Assembly: GCA_025506515.1 (NCBI GenBank)
Contig: CM046457.1
Span: 38,636,231 to 38,700,230, forward strand
Reading direction: 5' to 3'
Source of the DNA: Flaveria trinervia
Lineage: Eukaryota > Streptophyta > Magnoliopsida > Asterales > Asteraceae
DNA: 64,000 bases
Shown here: in pieces, positions 54,490 through 64,000 of the stretch
Layout of the letters: the number at the start of each line of letters is the position of its first letter
Numbering within the stretch: position 1 is the first letter of the stretch
The notes under the pieces: model-generated
The model's input: the letters and a program-made list of their open reading frames with translations, nothing else
What the model was told of the DNA's origin: nothing
Database searches by the model: none
Position numbers and translations under genes: made by a program

Positions 54490-56168
54490 TGATGGTCTGC
54501 GGATAGTATATATATTTGATAAAGATTTATTGCACATATTTAGTTTTAATTGGTTGTTACTAATACTAAACCACACACACAAAAGGCAGTGTACCTGTCG
54601 TGTGGTAATACAGTGTTGATAAGAACCCATTATCAATCCGTGGACACACCTAGCCTACTCAACAAACTTGATGTTTGACTATCAGATTTGGTTTTTGTTA
54701 AAGAAAGTGATATTTTGTATTGGAAATATTTTTTAGGGTTTAAAAGTAAACAGTAATAAAAAGAAAGTAAAATAAGAATTGAAGCGTTTGGATTTAAAAT
54801 CAGGGAATAAAAGTTATCATCCTAATTAGAATCCTCTTATGTAATTGTGATGAATTGGTGAGGTGATGTGATTATGTTAATGTTTATAAAGATGAGCCAG
54901 CGCGATTTCTCGACTATCCTGCTACCGTAGTGACTTGATCCTGTCAGACTGATTTTACTGCTCAGATCAAAGCCCTAGTAATGTAGGTAAATCTTTTGTG
55001 TCCTATTTGACATACGATTTCTGAAAACATAATTTAATGTTAAAAAAAGAGTTGATCAGGTTCCTTCCTAACATACCATTAATTTAGAAAACCGTAACAA
55101 TTACTGAAGTTTCCGAACTAATAAAAGGGAACTCGCAAATGATCAGAAAGTTAAAATGATATGATTTCTAATAACCATTTCTAGTTCATTAGCCATGGAT
55201 TTATTATGAAGACCGGTTTCGCGATTGAAAGTTAATCATACGGTTTTCAACCTTGTATGACAATTACAATCACAAACCATAAAGTTATAACTTCCCGTTC
55301 AAATGTTGATGCTACCCATCAATAGTTTTCCCAAGACCACCATAACATTGACATAATACTTATCACACCATTAGTTCATCAAAAATTACATAAGTTTCAT
55401 CCGATTAGGATGATAAATAGAGTTTAGCTCATGATGAGCTTTAACCTAACAACGAATAACAAAGAAGATAGAAGTGATCATTGGCGAAATGGAACAATCA
55501 AACCGATAATCCACGATGGATGACGTTTAGGTGATCCCAAGCTTCTTCCAAGTGTTGTATGCACCTCCTGAGCCTCTGAATGATCTTGAAGTCTTGATTC
55601 GCGAGAGAATTCAGCAGAGTAACTCTCCCACCAAAGCTTGCCAAAAATGGTGAGCTTAGGCTTCTATTTATAGGCTTTCTGGAGTGTTTAAGCACGGCCC
55701 CGTGCCTAAAAGACACGGCCCCGTGCTAGTACAATGCTTATGAAAGTTGGTCGGCTCGTACGTGCAGGTTATGTCGGGCACGGCCCCGTGCTAAATGGGG
55801 AACGGCCCCGTGTTGGTGGTGGGGCACGACCCCGTGCCTTATGGGGCACGACCCCGTGTCTACTTTTAGGGGACAGTACTTTTTGTCCTGTCGGATGTCC
55901 ATGCACGGGGGTGTGTTATTTAGCACGGGGGTGTGTTTCTGGCAAGGCATGGGGGCGTGCTTAACGAGGCACAGCCCCATGCTTGGGGTCCAAAGCTCGG
56001 ATTTCTTCAATTCTTGTTAAGTATGCTCCTTTTGTCCATCTTGACCTTTTAAACACCTGAAAAAACACAATTTAACACTTTAAGTACATTTTCATCATTT
56101 TAAGGAAGATATTAAGGAATAATTGAGGTGCTTTGATAGGATTTTTATGTATAATTTGGAGCACATCA
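54490..56168 (+). repeat. Solo LTR (1679 bp) inserted in the element X linker
   Basis: The termini are inverted: TGATG...CATCA. It has a perfect 5-bp target duplication GTGCA at 54485-54489 and 56169-56173. Joining the flanks restores the pol frame (VESMCTLNERVTRSK). There is no second copy in the window, so the family is unknown; the type of insertion (TG...CA, 5 bp) is that of an LTR element. Strand is arbitrary. No gene inside. Confidence 0.82.
55690..55985 (+). repeat. GC-rich palindromic word array (GCACGGCCCCGTGC)
   Basis: About ten copies of GCACGGCCCCGTGC and variants (ACGACCCCGTG, GCACGGGGGTGTG) stand every 20-40 bases inside the solo LTR. Each word is close to self-complementary. 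The stretch is far richer in GC than its surroundings. Confidence 0.85.
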
Positions 56169-56559
56169 GTGCACTTAATGAAAGGGTGACAAGAAGCAAG
56201 TCAAGTATTGCAAACATATGTTTGTTCTCATGCTTTCTTTGTCAAACAGTACCCAAGAACATCAAAGAGGCTCTTCAAGACAATAGCTAGATTGAAGCAA
56301 TGCATGAATAATTGCTAGAATTCAAGAAGCAAGAAGTATGGCAACTGGTAGACCTTCCAGAAGGACAATACCCTATGAGCACCAGATGGCTGTAGAAAAA
56401 CAAATCTAATGATAGAGGGATCGTCATCAGAAATAAAGCAAGACTAGTAGCACAGGGTTAGACTCAGGAAGAAGGAATTGATTATGATGAAGTGTTTGCA
56501 CGTGTTGCCAGATAGAAGCAATAAAAATCTTCTAGCATATTCTGCATCCATGAAGTTTA
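56169..56559 (+). pseudogene. Reverse transcriptase start of element X
   Basis: It reads NIKEALQDNS, stop, IEAMHE, stop, LLEFKKQEVWQLVDLPEG, KARLVAQG, stop, TQEEGIDYDEVFARV, then decays. This is the first third of copia RT, with at least four stops, interrupted by the solo LTR at 56560. Confidence 0.82.
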
Positions 56560-57511
56560 TGTTGGGGTTTGTTAGAACAAGATACATAGTTTAACCATTT
56601 AAACTTTGTAAAAACGCAGCGGAAACAAGCTTACAACGTAGTTAATGAACTGAAAATTTCGGGTTTCACATTGATATTATAAAGTCACAAACAACCCAAG
56701 AGCAAAGGACCTTTATATGTGAATAAAGCTAGCTATGTAAACACAAAACAAACATTATGGATAGCCATAATGAGGCTGCCATAAACTACCTTTCAGCAAC
56801 AAAATGTCGAAATGGATGAGGATGATATGGTCCAAGAAAGAACGACCAAGGCACCAAAAGAAGGTCCTCTCAAGCTTGCATACCCCAAGCTCTATGAAAA
56901 ACACCTTGTTGCAAGGATTTGAGCGCCAAAACCCGAATGAAAACGCTGCTGGGAACCTTTCAGCCGAGAATCACTTCAACAATAGGAGAAAACCCTTTTT
57001 CTTTCTTGTGGTTTTGCATGTGAGAGAGAGAAGAAGATGGAGTGAATGTGTTGTCTCAATGTGTTTTTCCAAGACACCAAATGAAAACCAAGAAAAGGCA
57101 CACCCAAAGGGGGCGGCCGAATGCCCCTTTTCACTTTGGGTTTTCCCCCCAAAAGTTAAAACACAAATTGAACACATTAACATGTCACTAATATGAGTTA
57201 TACATGTAATTAACCTTTTAATTGTATAACTCACACACACTCTCTTATTATTTGATGTTATTTAAGTAATTTAAATAACATTACAAACAATATCTATAAA
57301 CAGAATATCCATATAAATTGTTCAATCTCGTATGCAACTTATTTAGAAAACCCATTTTCTAAATTGGTGTATTTATTTTATTGTATGATCATATGATCAA
57401 TTAAATATTATTTGGTGTTTGCTAAGCTTGTTATTGGGTATTACCCGACTTGGATCATAATGTACTAACCACATCAATGTTCAATGTGTCTTGGGCATAA
57501 AGAATTCAACA
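56560..57511 (-). repeat. Solo LTR of family A type, minus orientation
   Basis: It runs from TGTTGGGG to ATTCAACA, with a perfect 5-bp target duplication GTTTA at 56555-56559 and 57512-57516. Length 952 bp, the same as 9305-10256. It interrupts RT between MKF and the YQMDVKCAFLY block. An internal 130-codon ORF on the plus strand is a chance reading frame. Confidence 0.92.
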
Positions 57512-58730
57512 GTTTACTATTTATCAAATGGATGTGAAGTGTGCATTCTTATATAGAAAGATTGTTGAAGAAGTCTATGTGATTCAATCACCTGGCTTTG
57601 AAGATCTAGATTTCCCTTACAGGGTGTACAAGCTTGACAAAGCCCTGTATGGTCTTCATCAAGCTCCAAGAAAGTGGTATGAGACTCTATCATCTTTTCT
57701 TCTTGAATATGGATATGAAGGAGGAAAGATTGATCAGACTCTCTTTAGAAAGAGAAGAGGAAAAGACATGTTGCTAGTCTAGATTTATGTGGATGATATT
57801 ATATTTGGCTCAATAAACAAGCAAATCTGTAAAGACTTTGAAGACCTTATGCATTCAAAATTTCAAATGAGTGCAATGGGAGAACTCACTTTCTTTCTAG
57901 GGGTGCAAGTCTAACAAACGGTAGATGGAATCTTCATCAATCAATTAAAGTAAGTGGAAACTCTGTTGAAGAAATCCCACTTTGCTGATTATCAGTCTAT
58001 CAAAACTCCTATGGATACTAAAGTGAAAATTAGACGTAATCTAGAAGGCAAATCAGTGAATCAGACTCACTATCAATCTATGATCGGTTCACTTATGTAT
58101 CTAAGAGGCAGTAGGCCTAACATTATGTTTGGTGTTTGTGTGTGTGCCAGATATCAAGCTGATCCTAAGGAATCTCATGTAAATGCTCTCAAGAGGATAT
58201 TAAGATATCTTAAGGGCAAACCCGCTCTTAGATTATGGTATCCAAAGGAAGGAGACTTCAATCTCTATGCCTTCACTAACATTGATTATTGAGGATGCAA
58301 CTTCAATAGGAAATCCACCTCAGGCGGTTGTCAATTTCTTGGTCCTAGACTGGTCTCCTGGCAGTGTAAGAAGTAGACAAACATATCTATCTCAACAGCA
58401 GAAGCTGAGTATATTGCAGCATCAGCTTGTTACTGTCAAGTACTATAGATTCAAAACTAGATGCTTGATTATGGTTTTAACCTCTTGCACACACCAATTA
58501 ACATTGACAATATAGCAGGTGTTTTCATTACAAATATTCCAGATCGGCTCTCAAAAACAAAACCCATTGAAATCAGATATCACTTTTTGAGAGACTGTGC
58601 TGAAAAGGGGTTAATCAAATTGATTCAAGTATCCATTGAAAATCAATTGGCTGATTTATTTACAAAGGCATTTGAACCTAGTAGGTTTGAATTTCTAGTT
58701 CAATCAATTGGCATGATTAACCTTGAGTAA
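57512..58730 (+). pseudogene. Reverse transcriptase and RNase H of element X
   Basis: It resumes YQMDVKCAFLYRKIVEEVYV, then YGLHQAPRKWYETLSSFLLE. A TAG at 57780-57782 precedes an intact YVDDIIFGS box (57786-57797). Then MSAMGELTFFLGVQV, stop, SLMYLRGSRPNIMFGVCVCA, a frameshift, ISTAEAEYIAASACYCQV, and KPIEIRYHFLRDCAEKGLI with DLFTKAFEPSRFEFLV. Pol ends near 58730. It is similar to element S pol, so a SIRE-like lineage is likely. Confidence 0.86.
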
Positions 58731-59611
58731 AATGAAGCAAAACATCAAAAACAATTAAAAAATAAAACATCAGAAAATCACAAAAAGAAGTCGATTTTGA
58801 TGAAGAAAAGAATATCTGGGAAATGATATAATTACAGTCGTTATATCATTCACTATGCTTGATTTCAAAATTTGAGAGACTGTCATGACTTACAAGATAT
58901 GCTGGTAGGCTCAACTTGGAAGAGAAGATACATGCAATGATGAATTAAAATCTTATTCAATGGTGAAACACTTATCACAAAGTACAAGTATGTATTGGCT
59001 TATCTGAGTGTATGTGTATGTAGTAACCTAAACACACTAGGTAATGATACTTTATGCATCTCTTTCACCTACATCAAGTTTCAACTTTGTTTTGCTGAGC
59101 AAAGACCTAATGAAACAAGCACATAGTGCAGATGTACTGATCCAAAAGATTCCCAATGAGGAACACATCCAAATTGGATGAATCTACAAAAGCAATACAT
59201 TCCAATTGAATGAACAAAAGAATCCAATCATGGATCACCTTCTAAAGTGAAGGGAAAAGAATCCCAATGTGGATCATCATGAAAAGGATCAAAGTAAAAG
59301 AATCCCAATGAGGATCAGTAAAAATAAGGTCTCATAACTTAAGTAACCTCGTAAAGAAAGTTGTGAAAAAGTTCTACCATGCATTACATAAGGATGGTTG
59401 ATCATTCCATGCTCTTGTGTGTGAGGTACATGTTGAATAATTAAATCAACCAAAAACATCATAAATATCACATGCATCAAAATATCAACCTCGGATGAGT
59501 TTAAGAGGACAAACATACCTTCAATAAACAAGTTCATAAACATGTCCATTTTATCATAAAGGATGCACATGTGTAATGTAAGATTGATATGATCCCAACA
59601 AAAGATATACT
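58731..59611 (+). other. Region downstream of element X pol
   Basis: AT-rich with no supported gene. If X carried an extra ORF as in element S, it is not recognisable here. It contains a degenerate AAAAGAATCCCAATGAGGAT repeat (59144-59317) and ends at the family A LTR. No LTR of X itself is visible in the window. Confidence 0.55.
59144..59317 (+). repeat. Degenerate tandem word AAAAGAATCCCAATGAGGAT
   Basis: Four recognisable copies at 59144-59164, 59217-59240, 59255-59276 and 59296-59317, with weaker ones between (ATTCCAATTGAATGA). Spacing is irregular, about 38-73 bases. Confidence 0.65.
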
Positions 59612-60541
59612 TGTTGGACCTTATATGCCCAACACACATACAAGATTGATGTGGTTAGTATGTTATGATCCAAGTCTCTTCATACCCAATAACAAGCTAT
59701 ACAAACACCAATTAGTATTATTTGTTGATAAGATCAAACAAATAAATACCGACACCAATTAAGAAAATGGGTTTTTTCTAAAACGTTGCTTTTGTAAAAA
59801 AAACAATAGTATGTGGATAATTTATTCATGAGAAATTGTTTGTTTCATTATTTTAGTTGGTTAAATAATAACAAATAAAAGTGTGTTATTGTTATATAAT
59901 TAAAAGAGGCTTTAATTTTGTAAAATGACGGGCTAAGAGTGTAACATTTTTTAAAAAAACTAAAATGGGGGGAACCCATTTTCAGGGGCAATTCGGCAGC
60001 CCAAAAGGAGTATTGGGACTCCCTTTTTTTGTTGGTCCAAGCACTCTTTCACCACTCTTGCACTCTTCATTCATTACACACTTCTCTCTAACTTTTCTCA
60101 AGCAAGAACTCTCTCAAAAGTGGCTGAAAATTTTGGTTTCTACAAGAACAAGCTGAAATTTTCGGTTTCTTGAGGAGCTAAGAAAGAGACTTCTTTGGTG
60201 TTGTGCTCCCTAATAAGCTTGGTGTTTGGAAGGGCATGTGGGTATACAAGCTTGAGGTCTTCTCCTTTGAAGGCTATCTACTCAAGAACATCATCTTCTT
60301 CAACCTTTTCATCTATAACATTGTTCAAGAAAGGTTGTTTCTATGAACACCCTATGGTTGTTATTTTATGGTTTGATAGCACATTACTTCACATATATTA
60401 ATGATCCTTATTCTTGGGTTTTGTTTATGTTTTAAATGCTGAAAATTTTCAGATTACTAACCATATGTTAAACCTATATTCTGCTGGGATTTTTCAAGTT
60501 TAAATGGTTAAACTAGCTTGTTTTACATGTGACAAAACCCA
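59612..60541 (+). repeat. 5' LTR of the right family A element
   Basis: It starts TGTTGGACCTTATATGCCCA and ends ACAAAACCCA, 930 bp, next to the primer site. No gene inside. Confidence 0.88.
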
Positions 60542-60545
60542 ATAA

Positions 60546-60559
60546 TGGCATCTAGAGCC
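60546..60559 (+). other. Primer binding site of the right family A element
   Basis: TGGCATCTAGAGCC, identical to the left element's site. It is an imperfect match to initiator tRNA-Met. Confidence 0.7.
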
Positions 60560-61995
60560 GTTATGTGGAATATGTGCTTCAAAAGGTCTTGAAAAGTTAG
60601 TTTTCATGGACTTTTTCAACCCATTAGTGGTTGTTTTGTTGTGGATGTATGAATACCTTATGTTTCAAGGTTTAATCTTGCATGCTATAGTGTAAACCTT
60701 GAAAGATTTACATCAAATGGTTGATTGTGTTGTTTGGACAAACCTTAAAATTTGAGTTCATGTTGGCTGAAATTTTAGAGCTGAAATAAGGGATTCATTG
60801 TTGTTCTTGGTTGGTGTATATGTTTCTCATTATGGTGCATAACATAGCCTTGGCCTTATGTGTTTGGTTTTGGTTGATTGTTGATTGTCATGTTGGTTTT
60901 GTTTCTTGAAAGTGTTGTAATTTGTGTTTTGCATCTTGGGTTGTAATGTATTTATTGATTTGGTTATGTAATTAATAGATTAGGTGCATTTCTTTTATTA
61001 GAAAAATTGTATTAGGATATGATTTTTGTAAAAAAAGATGCACAAGATGAAAAGTCAAAGAATGACACAAAAGACATGGACACTTGAAGCTTTTGGATGT
61101 GGATTCAAGTGGGAGTTCATGGACACATTTTGATGTGTCATCTCTACCCTTAGGAAAGACCTCATGACAAAACTTGTTATGGCAAACAAGTGTGGGCAAC
61201 TTAGTGGCTATGGTTATGCACTCATGTTTGTATGTTTATGCTTGTTTGGATGTTTGTTGTTTGATTGTGTGGTTGTCATTTGGTTATGCATAAAAAACTC
61301 ATTAACAAACTTTACAAGATGAAAATTTGATGGTTCTTTATCATTAAGTGGTTAATAGAAGGTTATTAAAAGGATTAATGATATTAATAAAAGAGGTTTT
61401 ATTAAAACTGAACCATAGGGTACCTTGTATCTGAAAGCATACAAATATAAGGTACATAGAGTTTTCTAAACTAAGATTATGAAAACTTAAATTTCTTTAA
61501 TAAACAAGTTTAACACCATCCTTTTTCATAACACTTGAGTCATTTGGAAACTCCTAATGGGATAAAGGTCACCTAACCATTTTGAGGGAACTTATGACTT
61601 GAGGTGGGGATACCATATTTGTGGGATAAAGGTCACCTAACTACTTATGTTGGAAAACTCACATGTGTGTGCAAGTAGGGTAACTTGATTTGCAAACCAT
61701 GTTAAATGGATCACCTACAATATGGTTTACAAAGGTGTTGATGGGATTAACATGCCGACTATACATATGATGTCTTAAAGTCGATCCCATACCCTAGAAG
61801 TTGCAAAGGGTTGCAATTGTCAAAACGTTGAATACCTTGTTAATTTAAATAATTGGATAAAGGTCACCTAACCACTATTTAAATGTAACGTTGGATTCTA
61901 GATTTTAAAATTGTGTAAGACACTTAAAGGGGTTTTAACTATAAAATATGAACAATATCGAAATTACTAAAATTGAACTTTGTTATATTTTGTAG
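60560..61995 (+). other. Leader of the right family A element
   Basis: Non-coding, about 1.4 kb. Three GATAAAGGTCACCTAACC motifs stand at 61561-61578, 61625-61642 and 61856-61873, mirroring the left element. No other gene is supported. Confidence 0.75.
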
Positions 61996-62858
61996 ATAGC
62001 CACCAACAATAATGAAAACAATGAAATTCCATCTGCTCACTCACTATCACCAAGGCCCATTCTCCAAAAGGAGCGTCTAAACCATAATAACTTTATTGAT
62101 TGGTTTTGAAACTTGAGAATTGTTCTCAAGCAACAGAAACGATCATACATATTAGACGATCCGATTCCCGATTAACCTAGTGAGGATGATGAGGAGGCCT
62201 ACGATAATTGGGTGAAATACACTAAGGACTCGGTCCAAGTGTCTTGCCTCATGTTGGCAAGTATAACTCCAGATCTCAAAAGGAGTATGAACATCATGGA
62301 ACATACGACATGATAACCCAGTTGAAGGAAACGTTCTAACAACAAGCACGGGTTGAGCCCTTTGAAACGGTTTGAGCACTCCATGCATGTCGTATGGACG
62401 ACACCCAATCTGTTTCATCTTATGTACTTAAGATGAAAAGCACATCGACCGCCTCGAAAGGCTAAATTGTCCCGTATCGAAAGAGTTGGCTACGGATATG
62501 ATCCTCAACTCTTTGTCAAAAAGTTTTGACAACTTTGTCATGAACTATAACATGACCGGTGGGACAAGAACATAAGTGAGCTTCACTCTATGCTAAAAAC
62601 TGCTGAGGCGGCCATGGGTAAAAGGGTTTTATCCGTTCTCACCATCAATGAAGGTGGGAACAAGAAGAGGCCTCACCCCACACCCAAGGCAAATGTTGCC
62701 AAGGGTAAAGGGCACGTTAAGGGAAAGGGAAAGGGAGTGGTAAGAACGCCACCACCAAAACCATCAGAGAAGAAGCAAAAGGTTGCTTCAAATGACCCAT
62801 GCTTTAAGTCTGGGGAGATTGGACATTGGGCAAGAAATTGCCCGGTCCATCTCAAATA
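61996..62858 (+). pseudogene. copia gag of the right family A element, start codon lost
   Basis: The position of the start codon (61996-61998) is ATA where the left copy has ATG. Next come ATNNNENNEIPSAHSLSP, FIDWF, a TGA at 62107-62109, NLRIVLKQQKRSYILDDPIP, a TAA, then PSEDDEEAYDNWVKYTKDS and a frameshift near 62280. The C-terminal part has a basic segment and a zinc knuckle CFKSGEIGHWARNC in which the second Cys is Ser. It ends at 62858. Confidence 0.85.
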
Positions 62859-64000
62859 GTTGCAAGCAAAGAGGGATGTTGGGCAAACCTCAGGTACAAT
62901 TTTCTTGAAACATATTGATCTAAACTTAATATCCTCTAACACATGGGTATTGGATACTGGATGTGAAACTCACATTTGCAACTCATTGTAGGGGTTCAAA
63001 AGAAGTAAGGACTTCAAGAAAGGGATGTAAGCCACTACAGGGGGAATGGGGCAAAAGTTCAAGTTGAAGGCGGCGGGGACTACATCTTGAAGCTTCCAAA
63101 TTGTTTGGAAGCAATTTTGTACAATATTTAGCATGCTCCTAGTTTGACTAGGAACATTATTTCTGTTGCCCAATTAAGACAATATGGTTATGTTTTGTCA
63201 TTTATTGAGAATGAATTCATGTTTCTTCAAATAGCATGTTTTTTTAAAAGTTATTCCTGTTAACGGTATTTATGAATTGGTTGGTGAAAACATATTATAT
63301 GATAGCTCATTGTAACAAAGCACCACTAAGAAACTCAAATTGGATTTGAGTGATACCTATCTTTGGCATTGCCGTCTTGGTCATATAAACAAGAAGCGCA
63401 TACAAACACTTCAAAAGAACAGTCTTTTAAAAGCAAATGAATATGATTCATTCGATGTATGTGAATCTTGTTTACAAGGTAAAATGACTAAGGCACCTTT
63501 TAGTGGCAAGTCCGAACAGGCAAAAGATTTATTAGGCATCATACATTAGGATATATGTGGTCCTTTTAAGCCAATGACTAGGTACCATGAAAGATACTTC
63601 ATTACCTTTACCGATGACTATAGTCAATATGGTTATGTGTACTTGTTAAAACACAAAGATGAAGCTTTTGAAGTGTTCAAAATCTTCCAAAATGAAGTAG
63701 AGAATCAACTCAACAAGAAAATAAAAATTCTCTACACTGATAGAGAAGGTGAATACCAAGTGATGCTTTTAAAGATCATCTTAGAAGTAGTGGTATTATC
63801 TCAAAACTATCTCCACTGGAACACCACACACAATGGTGTGTCCTAGAGGAGAAATGAACTCTAATGGATATGGTTCGATCTATGATGGCTAGAAGCTCAT
63901 TGCCTATATCATTTTGGGGTTTCGCTTTGCTCTATGCGGCCCGTATCTTGAATATGGCCCCAACCAAGAAAGTGGAAATGACACCTTTGAAATACGGCAT
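62859..64000 (+). pseudogene. Protease and integrase of the right family A element, partial
   Basis: Protease WVLDTGCETHICNSL near 62950 is followed by stops. GAG-pre-integrase reads TYLWHCRLGHINKKRIQTLQ with CESCLQGKMTKAPFSG. Integrase: a TAG just before DICGPFKPMTRYHERY (first Asp), YLLKHKDEAFEVFKIFQNEV and KILYTDREGEY (second Asp). Frameshifts follow. The NGVS region reads NGVS then a stop where the left pieces have SERRN, so the catalytic Glu is not recoverable in frame. The sequence matches 8531-8735 at its end and is cut by the window. Confidence 0.85.

Larger units (their letters stand above)
59612..64000 (+). mobile_element. Ty1/copia family A element, plus strand, 5' part
   Basis: 5' LTR, primer site, leader, gag, protease and the integrase start, running off the right edge. 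It is the same family as 1-3023 and the same pol as 6873-9304. TNT1-like copia order is clear; the exact clade (for example Tork) is not established. Confidence 0.85.

Noticed and set aside
55690..55985. Rho-independent terminators from the GC-rich palindromes
   Set aside because: There is no T-run pattern, and the context is a eukaryotic LTR.
56804..57196. 130-codon plus-strand ORF at the family A solo LTR
   Set aside because: It lies antisense inside an LTR; other LTR copies do not keep the frame.

Overview
This window looks like nuclear DNA of a eudicot plant, and it is essentially a stack of nested, decayed LTR retrotransposons. I see no intact cellular gene, no rRNA or tRNA gene, no CRISPR array and no bacterial-type operon. 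The pol proteins are plant Ty1/copia and Ty3/gypsy chromovirus types. Every primer binding site I can read resembles the initiator-Met type. Some ORFs resemble, from memory only, proteins common in Asteraceae (daisy family) genomes. Plant origin is secure; Asteraceae is an inference.

Layout. 1-3023: 5' end of a copia element on the minus strand (family A: LTR, leader, start of gag). 3134-6452: relic of a large unusual ORF without pol. 6873-9304: scrambled family-A pol pieces on both strands, with a 118-bp direct repeat. 9305-10256: a minus-strand family-A-type LTR. 10257-10883 and 22675-22844: a copia LTR split by the next element. 10884-22669: a structurally complete SIRE/Maximus-like copia element (S) with LTRs, AAGTT target duplications, gag, pol and a long extra ORF after pol. 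22845-28623: gypsy element G1 (5' LTR, gag, pol), cut off at its 3' end. 28624-50713: minus-strand gypsy element G2 with very long LTRs (about 3.3 kb), a tandem duplication of about 5 kb at its 5' end, and element N inserted next to its 3' LTR. 31455-36286: N, an LTR element with no visible gag or pol that carries only a homologue of the extra ORF. 50714-51767: 3' end of a family-A copia element. 51768-59611: copia element X, interrupted by two solo LTRs, both with perfect target duplications. 59612-64000: a plus-strand family-A copia element that runs off the window.

How the parts relate. One extra-ORF protein family occurs three times: downstream of copia pol in S, alone between LTRs in N, and alone as a relic at 3134-6452. 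This is the strongest lead in the window. N looks like a non-autonomous element whose only cargo is this ORF. All coding regions carry stops, frameshifts or catalytic substitutions, so nothing here is likely to be mobile now. Several stops are TGA or TAG where related copies have CGA or CAG, as expected from C-to-T decay in methylated DNA.

Coordinates of LTR ends and target duplications were read by eye from terminal TG...CA, adjacent primer sites or purine tracts, and flanking repeats. Lineage names are less certain than the domain calls.
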